From Anaerobacillus arseniciselenatis (GTDB lineage: Bacteria; Bacillota; Bacilli; Bacillales; Anaerobacillaceae), in the NCBI RefSeq assembly GCF_001865995.1, contig NZ_MLQQ01000042.1, positions 186,001-250,000 of the forward strand: a stretch of DNA of 64,000 bases, given 5' to 3'. Under the pieces are notes generated by a model. It ran no database searches. It was not told the DNA's origin and saw only the letters and a list, made by a program, of their open reading frames with translations. Position numbers and translations under genes: made by a program. Each line of letters opens with the position of its first letter. The stretch's first letter is position 1. Shown here piece after piece: positions 8,201 through 18,392 of this stretch.

Positions 8201-8877
8201 TGATATCAGTAAGCTTTATTCCTGCCTTAGATATATTTAGCGATGAGCCACAAAACTTAGCGGCAACGATTCAATTATTGCTATTGTTAACCGTGTTAAC
8301 GCTAGCTCCTAGTATACTAATTTTAATGACTTGTTTCACGAGAGTTATTATTGTATTATCATTTGTTCGGTCTGGTCTCGCTACACAGCAAATGCCTCCG
8401 AACCAAGTTTTAATTGCTTTAGCTCTATTTATTACTTTTTTTGTTATGTCTCCGGTGCTATCAGAGGTGAATGAAAATGCTTTGCAGCCACTTTTTAATG
8501 ATGAATTAACCCAAGAAGAAGCCTTTGAAAGAGCAGCTACACCGTTTAAATATTTTATGGCAGAGCATACGAGGGAAAAAGATTTAGCGCTTTTTATGGG
8601 GTATGCGGGAATGGAACGACCAAATTCGATCGAGGAAATTCCTTTAACGGCATTAGTACCGGCATTTGCGATAAGTGAGTTGAAAACGGCCTTTCAAATT
8701 GGGTTTATGATTTTTGTACCGTTTCTTGTTATCGATATGGTTGTAGCTAGTATTCTTATGAGTATGGGAATGATGATGTTACCACCAGTTATGATTGCAT
8801 TACCGTTTAAAATTCTGCTTTTCGTAATGGTTGATGGTTGGTATTTAGTCGTTAGATCATTACTATTAAGCTTTTAA
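8200..8877 (+). CDS. fliP: Flagellar export gate protein FliP
   Basis: FliP is the core channel subunit of the flagellar type III gate. The 225-aa product has four hydrophobic segments and the FliP signature FTRVIIVLSFVRSGLATQQMPPNQVLIALALF. The C-terminal part has MSMGMMMLPPVMIALPFKILLF. The ATG overlaps the fliO stop by one base (TAATG), a coupled start. fliQ follows after 13 bases. Confidence 0.95.
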   Translation: MISVSFIPALDIFSDEPQNLAATIQLLLLLTVLTLAPSILILMTCFTRVIIVLSFVRSGLATQQMPPNQVLIALALFITFFVMSPVLSEVNENALQPLFNDELTQEEAFERAATPFKYFMAEHTREKDLALFMGYAGMERPNSIEEIPLTALVPAFAISELKTAFQIGFMIFVPFLVIDMVVASILMSMGMMMLPPVMIALPFKILLFVMVDGWYLVVRSLLLSF

Positions 8878-8890
8878 AAGGGTGGTTTGA

Positions 8891-9160
8891 TTGAGTCAAG
8901 AATTTGTCATTACAATGGCAGAGAGAGGCGTATTTACTGTACTAATAATTGCTGGACCACTTCTTATGCTTGCATTAGGAATTGGGCTTTTAGTTAGTAT
9001 TTTCCAAGCGACGACACAAATTCAAGAGCAGACGCTTGCATTTATTCCAAAAATTGTTGGGGTATTGGTTGGTTTAATCGTATTTGGTTCTTGGATGTTA
9101 TCGAATATGCTTAACTTTGCGGAACAGATATTAAGTAACTTGCATAGGTTTGTTGGCTAA
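8891..9160 (+). CDS. fliQ: Flagellar export gate protein FliQ
   Basis: This small two-helix membrane subunit of the export gate has 89 residues and two hydrophobic hairpin helices. The loop between them contains the family pattern LLVSIFQATTQIQEQTLAFIPKI. It starts with TTG behind AAGGGTGG. The stop overlaps the fliR start by one base. Confidence 0.95.
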   Translation: MSQEFVITMAERGVFTVLIIAGPLLMLALGIGLLVSIFQATTQIQEQTLAFIPKIVGVLVGLIVFGSWMLSNMLNFAEQILSNLHRFVG

Positions 9161-9936
9161 TGCTAGAAATAGTAGAGTTCTTTCCGGCCTTTTTACTTAT
9201 TCTTGTTCGGATAACTGCCTTTTTAGTCACATTACCGCTCTTTTCATATCGGACCATACCAGCTATGTATAAAATAGGGTTAGCTTTTTTTCTAGCATGG
9301 CTAATGTTTTTCTCTATCGATCCGCCAGTGATGGAAATTGATTATTTTTATTTTATGTTAATATTTAAAGAAGTAATCGTAGGTTTAACCGTAGGTTTAA
9401 TTGCGATGGTATTGATGTATGCGATTCAAGTAGCAGGTGGATTTATCGATATAAAAATGGGTTTTATGATGGCGAATGTAGTCGATCCACAAACAGGGGC
9501 ACAAACCCCTTTAATGGGTGGATATTTGTACACTTTTGCATTACTATTTTTGCTTGCGATTGATGCGCACCACTTATTGTTAGATGGTGTTTACTATAGT
9601 TATCAATTTATACCATTAGATCAACTGATCATACCTTTTGGAAATGAAAACATTCTAATGCACGTCGTCACAACATTTAACACGATGTTTATTATTGCTT
9701 TTCAAATGTCAATGCCAATCGTTGGTTGTTTATTTTTAGTTGATGTTGCCTTAGGGATGATCGCCAGAGCTGTTCCTCAAGTAAACGTTTTTGTTATCGG
9801 TTTTCCGATTAAAATCTTTGTTGGCTTTCTCCTCCTTGTCCTAGTTATGCCAGCATTTTTTACGGTAACTAAACATTTAGTCGATCAAATGATTATTACA
9901 ATGCGGACGCTTATGCAGCTATACGGAGGAGTGTAA
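9160..9936 (+). CDS. fliR: Flagellar export gate protein FliR
   Basis: FliR completes the FliPQR pore. The 258-aa sequence has about six membrane segments. It contains conserved FliR pieces such as GGFIDIKMGFMMANVVDPQTGAQ-like text in the middle and FVIGFPIKIFVGFLLLVL near the end. The ATG overlaps the fliQ stop. flhB begins one base after its stop, so fliP to flhB forms a tight export cassette. Confidence 0.95.
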   Translation: MLEIVEFFPAFLLILVRITAFLVTLPLFSYRTIPAMYKIGLAFFLAWLMFFSIDPPVMEIDYFYFMLIFKEVIVGLTVGLIAMVLMYAIQVAGGFIDIKMGFMMANVVDPQTGAQTPLMGGYLYTFALLFLLAIDAHHLLLDGVYYSYQFIPLDQLIIPFGNENILMHVVTTFNTMFIIAFQMSMPIVGCLFLVDVALGMIARAVPQVNVFVIGFPIKIFVGFLLLVLVMPAFFTVTKHLVDQMIITMRTLMQLYGGV

Positions 9937-9937
9937 A

Positions 9938-11020
9938 ATGGCATTTTTACGAATGGATCTCCAATTTTTCGCTCAAGAAAAAACTGAAAAAGCGACACCG
10001 AAAAAACGCCAAGAGACAAGGAAAAAAGGACAAGTCGCAAAAAGTACCGATATTAATACAGCTATTATTCTTTTATTAGTATTTATTTTTCTTTGGTTAA
10101 TCGGTGGATTTGTAGGAGAACGAATTTTTATTTTTATGCAATATATGTTTCAAGAGTTTTTATTATTTACGTTAACCCCTGAAAATGTACAAAGTTTATT
10201 TTTAGAATTAATTAGTCAAGCGGTAATGATCGTTGCGCCAATAATGTTGGTTGCTTTTCTTGCAGGAGTTATTAGTAACTATGTTCAAGTAGGGTTTCTT
10301 TTTGCACCAGAAGCGATCAAGATGAAATTAAGTAAATTAAATCCAATTGAAGGCTTTAAAAGGATTTACTCGATTCGAGCAATTGTTGAGCTATTGAAAT
10401 CACTTTTGAAAATATGTCTCGTTGGATTAGTTACATTTACAATATTGTGGATCAGTATCGATCAGGTGCTATTTTTATCATTAATCCCTATTGCAGATTC
10501 CTTAGTTTTTGTCGGAACCTTAACTGTGACAATGGGAATTGCTGTTGCAATTTTATTACTTTTTTTAGCGGTTTTAGATTATATGTACCAACGTTATGAT
10601 CATGAAAAGAAAATTAAAATGTCAAAGCAAGATGTGAAAGATGAATACAAGAAAACAGAGGGTGACCCTCTGATCAAATCGAAAATTAAAGAAAAGCAAC
10701 GGCAAATGGCGATGCAACGAATGATGCAAGAAGTGCCAAAGGCCGATGTTGTGATCACGAACCCTACTCATTATGCAGTTGCCCTAAAGTATGATGGCGA
10801 GAAAATGGATGCCCCAGTCGTGATTGCTAAAGGGGTTGACTTTTTAGCCCAAAAAATTAAAGGGATCGCCAAACATAATGAAATTATTACTGTCGAAAAC
10901 CGACCTTTAGCTAGAGCTTTATACGATCAGGCTGAAATTGGAGATGAAGTTCCTGAAGATTTATTTAAAGCGGTAGCTGAGGTTTTAGCATATGTGTATC
11001 GAATAAAAAACAAAGTTTAA
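9938..11020 (+). CDS. flhB: Flagellar export switch protein FlhB
   Basis: FlhB switches export from hook to filament substrates by self-cleavage. The N-terminal membrane domain has four helices and begins with the typical EKTEKATPKKRQETRKKGQVAKS. The cytoplasmic domain carries the autocleavage motif N275-P-T-H278. The remaining C-terminal domain is intact to residue 360. The following flhA start is about 100 bases away, unusually far within this operon, because a small palindromic element lies between them. Confidence 0.95.
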   Translation: MAFLRMDLQFFAQEKTEKATPKKRQETRKKGQVAKSTDINTAIILLLVFIFLWLIGGFVGERIFIFMQYMFQEFLLFTLTPENVQSLFLELISQAVMIVAPIMLVAFLAGVISNYVQVGFLFAPEAIKMKLSKLNPIEGFKRIYSIRAIVELLKSLLKICLVGLVTFTILWISIDQVLFLSLIPIADSLVFVGTLTVTMGIAVAILLLFLAVLDYMYQRYDHEKKIKMSKQDVKDEYKKTEGDPLIKSKIKEKQRQMAMQRMMQEVPKADVVITNPTHYAVALKYDGEKMDAPVVIAKGVDFLAQKIKGIAKHNEIITVENRPLARALYDQAEIGDEVPEDLFKAVAEVLAYVYRIKNKV

Positions 11021-11022
11021 TA

Positions 11023-11098
11023 GGCTGTTGCAAAAGTCCGGTAATCATAGATGTCTAATTTCATCGTTGACTCTGATTATCCTCATTTTGAACACGCA
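11023..11098 (+). repeat. 76-bp imperfect inverted repeat between flhB and flhA
   Basis: The left arm GGCTGTTGCAAAAGTCCGG...TAATCATAG and the reverse complement of the right arm GCGTGTTCAAAATGAGGA..TAATCAGAG match at most positions. The 20 bases CAAAAGTCCGGTAATCATAG recur exactly upstream of ylmC near 50670. It has no coding capacity of its own and probably is a small non-autonomous mobile element or its remnant. Confidence 0.65.
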
Positions 11099-11120
11099 CT
11101 AAAAGTAAGGGGAGAAAGAA

Positions 11121-13157
11121 ATGTCAGCAAAAGATTTAAGTGTACTATTAGGAGTGATATTAATAGTCGTCATGCTTATCATTCCACTACCACCTGGTAT
11201 GCTGGATTTTTTGATTATTATCAATATATCTCTTGCCTTACTCATTATCTTAGTCGCGATGAATACGAAAGAGCCTCTACAATTCTCGATTTTCCCTACG
11301 CTCTTATTACTCGTTACGTTATTTCGACTCGGATTAAACGTATCGACAACGAGATCGATTTTAGGGAAAGGGGAAGCCGGGAATGTTATTGATACGTTTG
11401 GCTCTTTTGTCGTTGGCGGTAACGCTTTGGTCGGCTTTGTTGTCTTTTTAATTTTAATTATTATTCAATTTGTCGTTATTACAAAAGGTGCGGAACGTGT
11501 TTCTGAAGTGGGAGCCCGTTTTACGTTAGATGCGATGCCAGGTAAACAAATGAGTATTGATGCAGACTTAAATGCCGGAATGATCTCTGACACTGAAGCG
11601 AAAGAACGGCGTTTAAAAATTGAAAGAGAAGCTGATTTTTACGGTTCAATGGACGGTGCCAGTAAGTTCGTTAAGGGAGACGCCATTGCCGGAATAGTTA
11701 TTGTGATTATTAATATTATATTTGGTTTAATTATCGGTATGATGCAACAAGGGCTTGATATAGGAGAAGCTGCTTCAAAATATACGTTGTTAACCGTAGG
11801 GGATGGCTTAGTCAGTCAAATTCCCGCATTGTTAATCTCGACAGCAACAGGGATTGTCGTTACCCGTGCTGCTTCTGAAGGTAATTTAGGTGATGATTTA
11901 TCAAAACAATTACTAGCTTATCCGAGAATGTTATATATTGCAGGGGGAACAATCGCGTTACTCGGTTTTTTTACACCGATTAATTGGGGGTTGACGACCC
12001 CTATTGCGGTATTTTTAGTAGCGGGTGGTTATTTCCTTCTTAAAAATGAAGATCAAAAACTTGTTGAAACCGAAGAGGCGGCAAGCGAAGATGAAGCACA
12101 GGATGATATGAAATCACCAGAAAGTGTCGTCAACTTACTTCAAGTAGACCCAATAGAGTTTGAATTTGGCTATGGTCTAATTCCTTTAGCTGATGCGAAC
12201 CAAGGTGGGGATTTATTAGATCGAGTCGTTATGATTAGACGACAGCTGGCAATTGAATTAGGGTTAATTGTCCCTGTGATTCGAATACGTGATAATATAC
12301 AGTTACAGCCAAACGAATATTCGATTAAAATTAAAGGAAATGAAGTGTCAAAAGGGGAATTATTACTTGATCATTTTATGGCGATGAGTCCTGGTGTTGA
12401 CGATGAAACGATTGTTGGTATTGAAACGATGGAACCCGCTTTTGGAATGCCAGCACTCTGGATTAGTGAAGATATGAAAGAACAAGCGGAGTTATCAGGT
12501 TATACGGTTGTCGACCCGCCTTCTGTCGTATCGACGCATTTAACAGAAGTGATTAAAAGACATGCGCATGAACTGTTAGGGCGTCAAGAAACGAAGCAAT
12601 TAATTGATCATTTAAAAGAGGCTTACCCTACACTAGTAGAAGACGTAACACCGAACCCGTTATCTGTAGGGGAAGTACAAAAAGTATTAGCTAATTTATT
12701 AAAAGAAAAAGTATCGATTCGTAACTTACCAATTGTTTTTGAAACATTAGCTGATTATGGGCAAATGACGAAAGATACGGATTTAATTACAGAGTATGTG
12801 CGCCAAGCACTTTCAAGACAAATTACGAAACAATACGCTAATCATGATGAGCCATTATATGTTATTACAATGAGTGGTTCAGTAGAGAAGCTGGTAGCTG
12901 AAGGGGTACAACAAACAGAGCATGGTAACTTCTTATCATTAGATCCGAATTCTCAGCAATCGATTGTTGATGCTGTACTATATGAAGTAGAGCGTATGAA
13001 TGAAATGGGGCAAATGCCTATTTTATTATGCTCACCAGCTGTAAGAATGTATATTAGGCACCTTCTTGAACGGTATTTACCTCATGTTCCAGTTTTATCA
13101 TATAATGAACTTGAGCCAACAATTGAGGTTCAGAGTGTAGGGGTGGTGAATGTATAG
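11121..13157 (+). CDS. flhA: Flagellar export protein FlhA
   Basis: FlhA is the large export-gate protein that uses the proton gradient and docks chaperone-substrate complexes. The N-terminal half holds about eight membrane helices. The FHIPEP region reads RVSEVGARFTLDAMPGKQMS, followed by DADLNAG. The C-terminal half (from about residue 330) is the cytoplasmic docking domain. Length (678 aa) is standard. GGGGAG at 11109-11114 precedes ATG 11121. The TAG stop shares one base with the flhF GTG start. Confidence 0.96.
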   Translation: MSAKDLSVLLGVILIVVMLIIPLPPGMLDFLIIINISLALLIILVAMNTKEPLQFSIFPTLLLLVTLFRLGLNVSTTRSILGKGEAGNVIDTFGSFVVGGNALVGFVVFLILIIIQFVVITKGAERVSEVGARFTLDAMPGKQMSIDADLNAGMISDTEAKERRLKIEREADFYGSMDGASKFVKGDAIAGIVIVIINIIFGLIIGMMQQGLDIGEAASKYTLLTVGDGLVSQIPALLISTATGIVVTRAASEGNLGDDLSKQLLAYPRMLYIAGGTIALLGFFTPINWGLTTPIAVFLVAGGYFLLKNEDQKLVETEEAASEDEAQDDMKSPESVVNLLQVDPIEFEFGYGLIPLADANQGGDLLDRVVMIRRQLAIELGLIVPVIRIRDNIQLQPNEYSIKIKGNEVSKGELLLDHFMAMSPGVDDETIVGIETMEPAFGMPALWISEDMKEQAELSGYTVVDPPSVVSTHLTEVIKRHAHELLGRQETKQLIDHLKEAYPTLVEDVTPNPLSVGEVQKVLANLLKEKVSIRNLPIVFETLADYGQMTKDTDLITEYVRQALSRQITKQYANHDEPLYVITMSGSVEKLVAEGVQQTEHGNFLSLDPNSQQSIVDAVLYEVERMNEMGQMPILLCSPAVRMYIRHLLERYLPHVPVLSYNELEPTIEVQSVGVVNV

Positions 13158-14335
13158 TGAAAGTGAAAAAGTTTGTTGCGAAATCTATGTCGGAAGCGAT
13201 GAAGAAAATTCGCCAAGAATTAGGTAGCGACGCTGTCATTTTAAACTCGAAAGAAGTTGAAACAGGTGGTTTTCTCGGCTTCTTTACGAAAAAAAATATA
13301 GAAGTAATTGCTGCAGTTGATACAGCACCTGCTGTTAGAAGGCAGGTGCCTAAAAAATCAGCTCAGGCAAACAGAAGTAGTTCGAAACCGTCTGCGTCAG
13401 TAAAACCCCAGACAAACACGATAGAAAGTAACTTGAAACCTTCTTTAAAAGATGAAACGCTTGCAAGTGAAGTAAAAGAACTTAAAAACATTGTCAATGG
13501 AATTTCAAGTTCGATCGTCACGCAATTCGAGGACTATCCAGACGGTTTAAAAAAAATGAACCAGCGATTAATTGATCAAGATATTGATAGTTCGATACGT
13601 ACGGAAGTAATGAAAAAGCTTCTTAAAAAATGGTATATTTTAGATAAGGAAACAATGAATGAAGAAGAAGTAATGCATATAACAAAAGAGACTTTACTCC
13701 AGTTTTTAAACGAAAAAGATATTGATGGTTTTCAGTTTAATAAAAAATACTTAAACTTAGTCGGTCCAACTGGAGTTGGAAAAACGACGACGATTGCTAA
13801 AATTGCGGCACACTGTGTTTTAAAGCATAAAAAAAGGGTAGCTTTTATAACTACAGATACATTTCGGATTGCAGCGATCGATCAATTAAAAACGTATGCA
13901 AAAATTTTAAATGTCCCTGTGGAAGTCGTTTATTCTGTTGAAGATTTTAAACAAGCGAAAGAAAAACTCGCAAACTACGATTTAGTTTTAATTGATTCGG
14001 CAGGTAGAAATTTCTTGAATCAACTTTATATAGATGAATTAAAAAAAGTCATCGATTTTAATGAAGAAATGGAAACTTATTTAGTTTTATCACTAACTTC
14101 AAAATATAAAGACATGGTCACAATCTTTGAGCAATTTTCTAGGATCAACATTAATAAAGTAATATTCACAAAGAAAGATGAAACGTACTCAAGAGGAGCA
14201 ATGTTGAATTTGATTCATGAATATGATGTAGGGGTATCTTACATTACGAATGGACAAAGTGTTCCTGATGATATAGTAGAAGGCTCGGCGACTCAAATAG
14301 TAAATAGTATATTAGAGGTTGATGACTATGAATGA
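13157..14335 (+). CDS. flhF: Flagellar placement GTPase FlhF
   Basis: FlhF is an SRP-type GTPase that controls where flagella assemble. After a variable basic N-terminal region come the NG domain elements: P-loop GPTGVGKTT (residues 203-211), TTDTFRIAAIDQLKTYA, and the DSAGR motif. Toward the end, TKKDET occupies the guanine-specificity position. It starts at GTG 13157, overlapping the flhA stop by one base. Its 3' end overlaps flhG by eight bases. Length is 392 aa. Confidence 0.95.
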   Translation: MKVKKFVAKSMSEAMKKIRQELGSDAVILNSKEVETGGFLGFFTKKNIEVIAAVDTAPAVRRQVPKKSAQANRSSSKPSASVKPQTNTIESNLKPSLKDETLASEVKELKNIVNGISSSIVTQFEDYPDGLKKMNQRLIDQDIDSSIRTEVMKKLLKKWYILDKETMNEEEVMHITKETLLQFLNEKDIDGFQFNKKYLNLVGPTGVGKTTTIAKIAAHCVLKHKKRVAFITTDTFRIAAIDQLKTYAKILNVPVEVVYSVEDFKQAKEKLANYDLVLIDSAGRNFLNQLYIDELKKVIDFNEEMETYLVLSLTSKYKDMVTIFEQFSRININKVIFTKKDETYSRGAMLNLIHEYDVGVSYITNGQSVPDDIVEGSATQIVNSILEVDDYE

Positions 14336-15194
14336 TCAAGCGAGAAATTTACGAAAAATGTTGCATATGGCAAGTAATACAGAAAAAGAAACAAACGTTA
14401 TTGCTGTTGTTAGTGGTAAGGGTGGAGTTGGTAAGTCTAATTTTTGTTTGAATTTTGCTCTAGAGTTGAAAAAAACAGGAAAAGAAGTCATTTTATTCGA
14501 CCTTGACATCGGGATGGCAAATGTTGATATATTAATGGGGACATCCGCAAAGCATACGATCGTAGATATGATTGAACGAGAGTTATCGATTTGGGACATT
14601 ATTGAGCGTGGGCCTGATAACCTGTCGTTTATTGCAGGAGGGACAGGTCTATCCTCGATGTTTCAATTAAACCATCGAAAGTTTTCAAGATTTTTACAGC
14701 AATTAGAACTTGTCAACGGAAACTACGATTATATTATTTTTGATATGGGTGCGGGTGTTTCAAAAGATAGCCTACACTTTATTTTATCGGCAAATGAAGT
14801 TTTTGTAGTTACAACACCTGAACCAACCTCAGTGACTGATGCATATGCTATGATTAAGTATATTCAATTAAAAGATCAAGAGATTCCGATCTCATTGTTA
14901 GTTAATCGTGCCGATTCGAGTTCAGAAGGTAAAAAGACGTTTGAGAATCTAAATTTAGTGACGCACCAGTTCTTGCAGAAAGAAATCAGATTACTCGGAA
15001 TTATCCCTGACGATCCATCAGTACTAAAGGCCGTGAAAGCACAGACCCCATTTGTGATCCATGCGTCTGAAAGTAAGCCAAGTAAAGCAATCCAAGAAAT
15101 TGTGCAACAGTATACAGGGGAAAAGCGAGAAGAATTAACCCCTCCTTTTACTACATTTTTAAATAAGTTCAAAAAATATTTTACTGATAGATAA
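14328..15194 (+). CDS. flhG: FlhG (YlxH) MinD-like ATPase
   Basis: FlhG is a MinD/ParA-type ATPase that stimulates FlhF and limits flagellar number and pattern. The deviant Walker A GKGGVGKS is at residues 30-37, with FDLDIGMANVDIL and the Walker B-like YIIFDMGAG. The N-terminus has the FlhF-activating pattern DQARNLRKM. I use ATG 14328 with AGAGGT about eight bases upstream; the earlier in-frame TTG adds three residues. The eight-base overlap with flhF suggests coupled translation. Confidence 0.93.
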   Translation: MNDQARNLRKMLHMASNTEKETNVIAVVSGKGGVGKSNFCLNFALELKKTGKEVILFDLDIGMANVDILMGTSAKHTIVDMIERELSIWDIIERGPDNLSFIAGGTGLSSMFQLNHRKFSRFLQQLELVNGNYDYIIFDMGAGVSKDSLHFILSANEVFVVTTPEPTSVTDAYAMIKYIQLKDQEIPISLLVNRADSSSEGKKTFENLNLVTHQFLQKEIRLLGIIPDDPSVLKAVKAQTPFVIHASESKPSKAIQEIVQQYTGEKREELTPPFTTFLNKFKKYFTDR

Positions 15195-15219
15195 CGAATA
15201 GTAAGGGGGGTGAGATAAA

Positions 15220-16275
15220 TTGATTCGCGTGCTCGTAGTTGATGACTCCGCCTTCATGAGAAAAATGATAACCGATCTTTTAGAAGAGGACCAACGAATT
15301 GAAGTAATTGCCACAGCAAGAAATGGTCAAGATGCCATAAAGAAAATACAAGACTTAAATCCAGATGTGGTTACTCTTGATGTTGAAATGCCAGTTATGA
15401 ATGGTATAGATGCCTTAAAAAAGATTATGAAAACAGTACCGAAACCCGTCATCATGGTGAGTAGTACGACAAAAGAAGGTGCAGAAAACACAGTTTTGGC
15501 AATGTCTTTCGGGGCAATAGATTTTATTGCCAAACCGTCTGGTGCAATATCTCTTGATTTGCATAAAGTGCAACAAGAATTAATTGATAAAGTACTTCTG
15601 GCTGCAAATGTAAAATTGACAAAAGTGTTACAAAAAAAACAAGCGAATGAAGTTTCAAAGTCTCGTCCAACCGAAGTCACGAAGAGTCAGCCAAAAAAAT
15701 TATTAGATAAAAAGGTCATTGCAATTGGAACATCGACAGGTGGGCCTAAAGCCCTGCAACAAGTGTTAACAAAGCTTCCTGAAGATATTAACGTGCCCAT
15801 TTTTATCGTACAACATATGCCGGTAGGTTTTACAAAGTCATTAGCGTCACGACTTAACAATCTATCCAAAATTATGGTGAAAGAGGCTGAAGATGGCGAA
15901 GTTGTAAAAAAAGGGGTTGCCTATATTGCGCCAGGAGGATACCATTTAAAGATAAGGAGTATTGGGACAACACTTGCTATTCAACTAGATCAGACACCCC
16001 CAGAAAATGGGCATCGTCCATCCGTGGATACGATGTTGAACTCTTTAGCCAATATTAATCAATACTCAATTATCACCGTTATTATGACTGGGATGGGTTC
16101 AGATGGGACGAAAGGTTTATTAAAATTAAAAAACAATCAAGATGTGATTGCAATAGCAGAATCAGAGGAGTCAGCAGTTGTATTCGGGATGCCGCGAGCA
16201 GCCATTAACACGAATAAAGTTGATGAAATTGTTCACCTGAATGATATTGCAAAAGCTATTGTAAGTTATTGTTGA
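15220..16275 (+). CDS. cheB: Chemotaxis methylesterase CheB
   Basis: CheB removes methyl groups from chemoreceptors when phosphorylated. The receiver domain has D8-D9 and phosphoacceptor D54. The linker at about residues 130-165 joins the esterase domain, with the nucleophile motif GTSTGGP, the catalytic-region histidine in QHMP and aspartate in MTGMGSDG. It starts with TTG behind AAGGGGGGTGAG. cheA begins 17 bases after the stop. Confidence 0.95.
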   Translation: MIRVLVVDDSAFMRKMITDLLEEDQRIEVIATARNGQDAIKKIQDLNPDVVTLDVEMPVMNGIDALKKIMKTVPKPVIMVSSTTKEGAENTVLAMSFGAIDFIAKPSGAISLDLHKVQQELIDKVLLAANVKLTKVLQKKQANEVSKSRPTEVTKSQPKKLLDKKVIAIGTSTGGPKALQQVLTKLPEDINVPIFIVQHMPVGFTKSLASRLNNLSKIMVKEAEDGEVVKKGVAYIAPGGYHLKIRSIGTTLAIQLDQTPPENGHRPSVDTMLNSLANINQYSIITVIMTGMGSDGTKGLLKLKNNQDVIAIAESEESAVVFGMPRAAINTNKVDEIVHLNDIAKAIVSYC

Positions 16276-16292
16276 TAGAGGGGGTAGATGTC

Positions 16293-18353
16293 TTGGAAAA
16301 AAATCAATATTTAGACATGTTTATTGATGAAAGTAAAGAGCACTTACAGGCAATGAATGATCATCTATTAAAATTAGAAAATTCACCTGAAAACGTTGCA
16401 ATTGTTAATGAAATCTTTCGTTCTGCACATACGTTAAAAGGGATGGCAGCAACGATGGGCTTTGAAGATTTAGCTAGTTTAACACATATTATGGAAAATG
16501 TTCTTGACGGAATAAGAAATCATAAAATCTCTGTTACAAGTGAAATTTTAGATGTTGTATTTGAATCTGTCGATGACCTAGAAGCGATGGTATTTTCTAT
16601 CGCGGGTGGTGGAGATGGACGCCGTAATGTTACTAAAGTAGTCTCTCAATTAGAAAAAATCGAAAAGGGAGAAAGTCTTAAGGAAAAACAACTAAAAGAA
16701 AATTTATCGTCAACCGTTGAGTTAAATACATCAGAGCAAACGAGTACTACTGAAACATATGATGATTTTGAAGTCACAGTTTTAACTCAAGCAACAGAAC
16801 AAGGCTTTCATGTGAACCAAATTCATATTTCCTTAAGAGAAGATTGTATTTTAAAAGCAGCGCGCGTGTTTATGGTCTTTGAAGTATTAGAACAAGTCGG
16901 TGAAATTATTAAATCGACACCTACTGTAGATGTATTAGAAGAAGAAAACTTTGATTACGATTTTACGGTTACTCTCATTACGAAAGAGTCGAGTGAGGAT
17001 GTAAAAAATCGTATATTAAAAGTTTCCGAGATTGAGAATGTAGAAGTAACAGCCATTGATATAAATACTTATAAGAGTACTAGTAGCGCAGACCAACCTA
17101 AAGAGGAAAACCTTCCAGTCAAAGAAGATTTAGTAGAAGAAGGTAGTCCAAATAAACAAACCGTTAAAAAAGAAACTAATCAACAAGAAAAGGCGAATAA
17201 CTCAGCAAGTAAAACGATTCGTGTCAATATAGAAAGACTAGATATTTTAATGAATTTATTTGAAGAGCTAGTGATTGATCGTGGTAGATTAGAGCAAATT
17301 GCCAGAGATTTAAAAAGCTCAGAACTAACAGAAACGGTCGAGCATATGTCAAGAATTTCTGGGGACTTACAAAATATCATCTTAAATATGAGAATGGTTC
17401 CTGTAGAGCAAGTGTTTAATCGTTTCCCAAGAATGGTCCGTGGCTTAGCTAAAGATTTAAAGAAAAGAGTGAACCTCGAAATTATCGGCGCAGAGACAGA
17501 ATTGGATCGAACAGTTATTGATGAAATTGGTGATCCTCTCGTTCATTTGCTGAGAAATTCAATTGACCATGGGGTAGAAACTCCACAACAACGCTTAAGT
17601 GTAGGAAAAACCGAAGAAGGAAATATTACATTAAGAGCGTACCATAGTGGAAACCACGTTTTTATTGAAGTTTCAGATGATGGTGCTGGCATAAATCGTG
17701 AGAAAGTGTTAAAAAAAGCGATACAAAACGGTGTTGTTACAAAAGAAAGTGAAAAGAGTTTAACAGATCGTCAAGTGTTCGAATTATTATTTGCATCAGG
17801 ATTGAGTACAGCTGATCAAATTACAGATGTATCTGGGCGTGGCGTAGGACTAGATGTAGTAAAGAATAAAATTGAATCTTTAGGTGGTAATGTCACTGTA
17901 GATTCTGTTTTAGGTGAGGGAACTACGTTTTCAATTCAGCTACCATTAACATTGTCGATTATTTCAGTTATGTTAGTCGAAGTTCAAAGCGAAAAGTATG
18001 CAATTCCACTTTCTTCAATTATTGAAACGGCGATCGTAAAGGATGAGGATATTTTAGCTGCACATAATCAAAAAGTCATCGACTTTAGAGGCAGTGTCGT
18101 ACCGTTAATTAATTTAACTGACTTTTTTGATGTACCGAGAACTCGCGAAAGAGATGCTTATCACTCGATTGTCATTGTCCGTAAAGGAGAAAAAATGGCT
18201 GGATTGGTTGTTGATTCTTTCATTGGCCAGCAGGAAATTGTTTTGAAGTCATTAGGAAATTATTTAACGAATGTATTTGCAATTTCTGGAGCGACGATCT
18301 TAGGTGATGGTCAAGTAGCATTGATCGTTGATTGTAATGCGTTAATTAAATAA
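16293..18353 (+). CDS. cheA: Chemotaxis histidine kinase CheA
   Basis: CheA phosphorylates CheY and CheB in response to receptors. Domains in order are: P1 Hpt with H46 in SAHTLKGMAATMG; a P2 response-regulator-binding domain around residues 155-265; a charged linker; P3 dimerisation; P4 ATPase with HLLRNSIDHGVE, DDGAGI and GRGVGLDVV; and P5 CheW-like. I choose TTG 16293 because GAGGGGG lies at 16278-16284 and homologues start MxxNQYLDxFIDE. A longer in-frame TTG start at 16269 would overlap cheB. Length is 686 aa. Confidence 0.95.
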   Translation: MEKNQYLDMFIDESKEHLQAMNDHLLKLENSPENVAIVNEIFRSAHTLKGMAATMGFEDLASLTHIMENVLDGIRNHKISVTSEILDVVFESVDDLEAMVFSIAGGGDGRRNVTKVVSQLEKIEKGESLKEKQLKENLSSTVELNTSEQTSTTETYDDFEVTVLTQATEQGFHVNQIHISLREDCILKAARVFMVFEVLEQVGEIIKSTPTVDVLEEENFDYDFTVTLITKESSEDVKNRILKVSEIENVEVTAIDINTYKSTSSADQPKEENLPVKEDLVEEGSPNKQTVKKETNQQEKANNSASKTIRVNIERLDILMNLFEELVIDRGRLEQIARDLKSSELTETVEHMSRISGDLQNIILNMRMVPVEQVFNRFPRMVRGLAKDLKKRVNLEIIGAETELDRTVIDEIGDPLVHLLRNSIDHGVETPQQRLSVGKTEEGNITLRAYHSGNHVFIEVSDDGAGINREKVLKKAIQNGVVTKESEKSLTDRQVFELLFASGLSTADQITDVSGRGVGLDVVKNKIESLGGNVTVDSVLGEGTTFSIQLPLTLSIISVMLVEVQSEKYAIPLSSIIETAIVKDEDILAAHNQKVIDFRGSVVPLINLTDFFDVPRTRERDAYHSIVIVRKGEKMAGLVVDSFIGQQEIVLKSLGNYLTNVFAISGATILGDGQVALIVDCNALIK

Positions 18354-18392
18354 TTAAATTTGAAGGTAAGGCATATTGCTAGGAGGGTACTT

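Noticed and set aside
11051-11392. 113-codon + strand frame overlapping the flhA start
   Set aside because: It runs out of frame through flhA and the palindromic element. FlhA is complete and well conserved, so this is a shadow.
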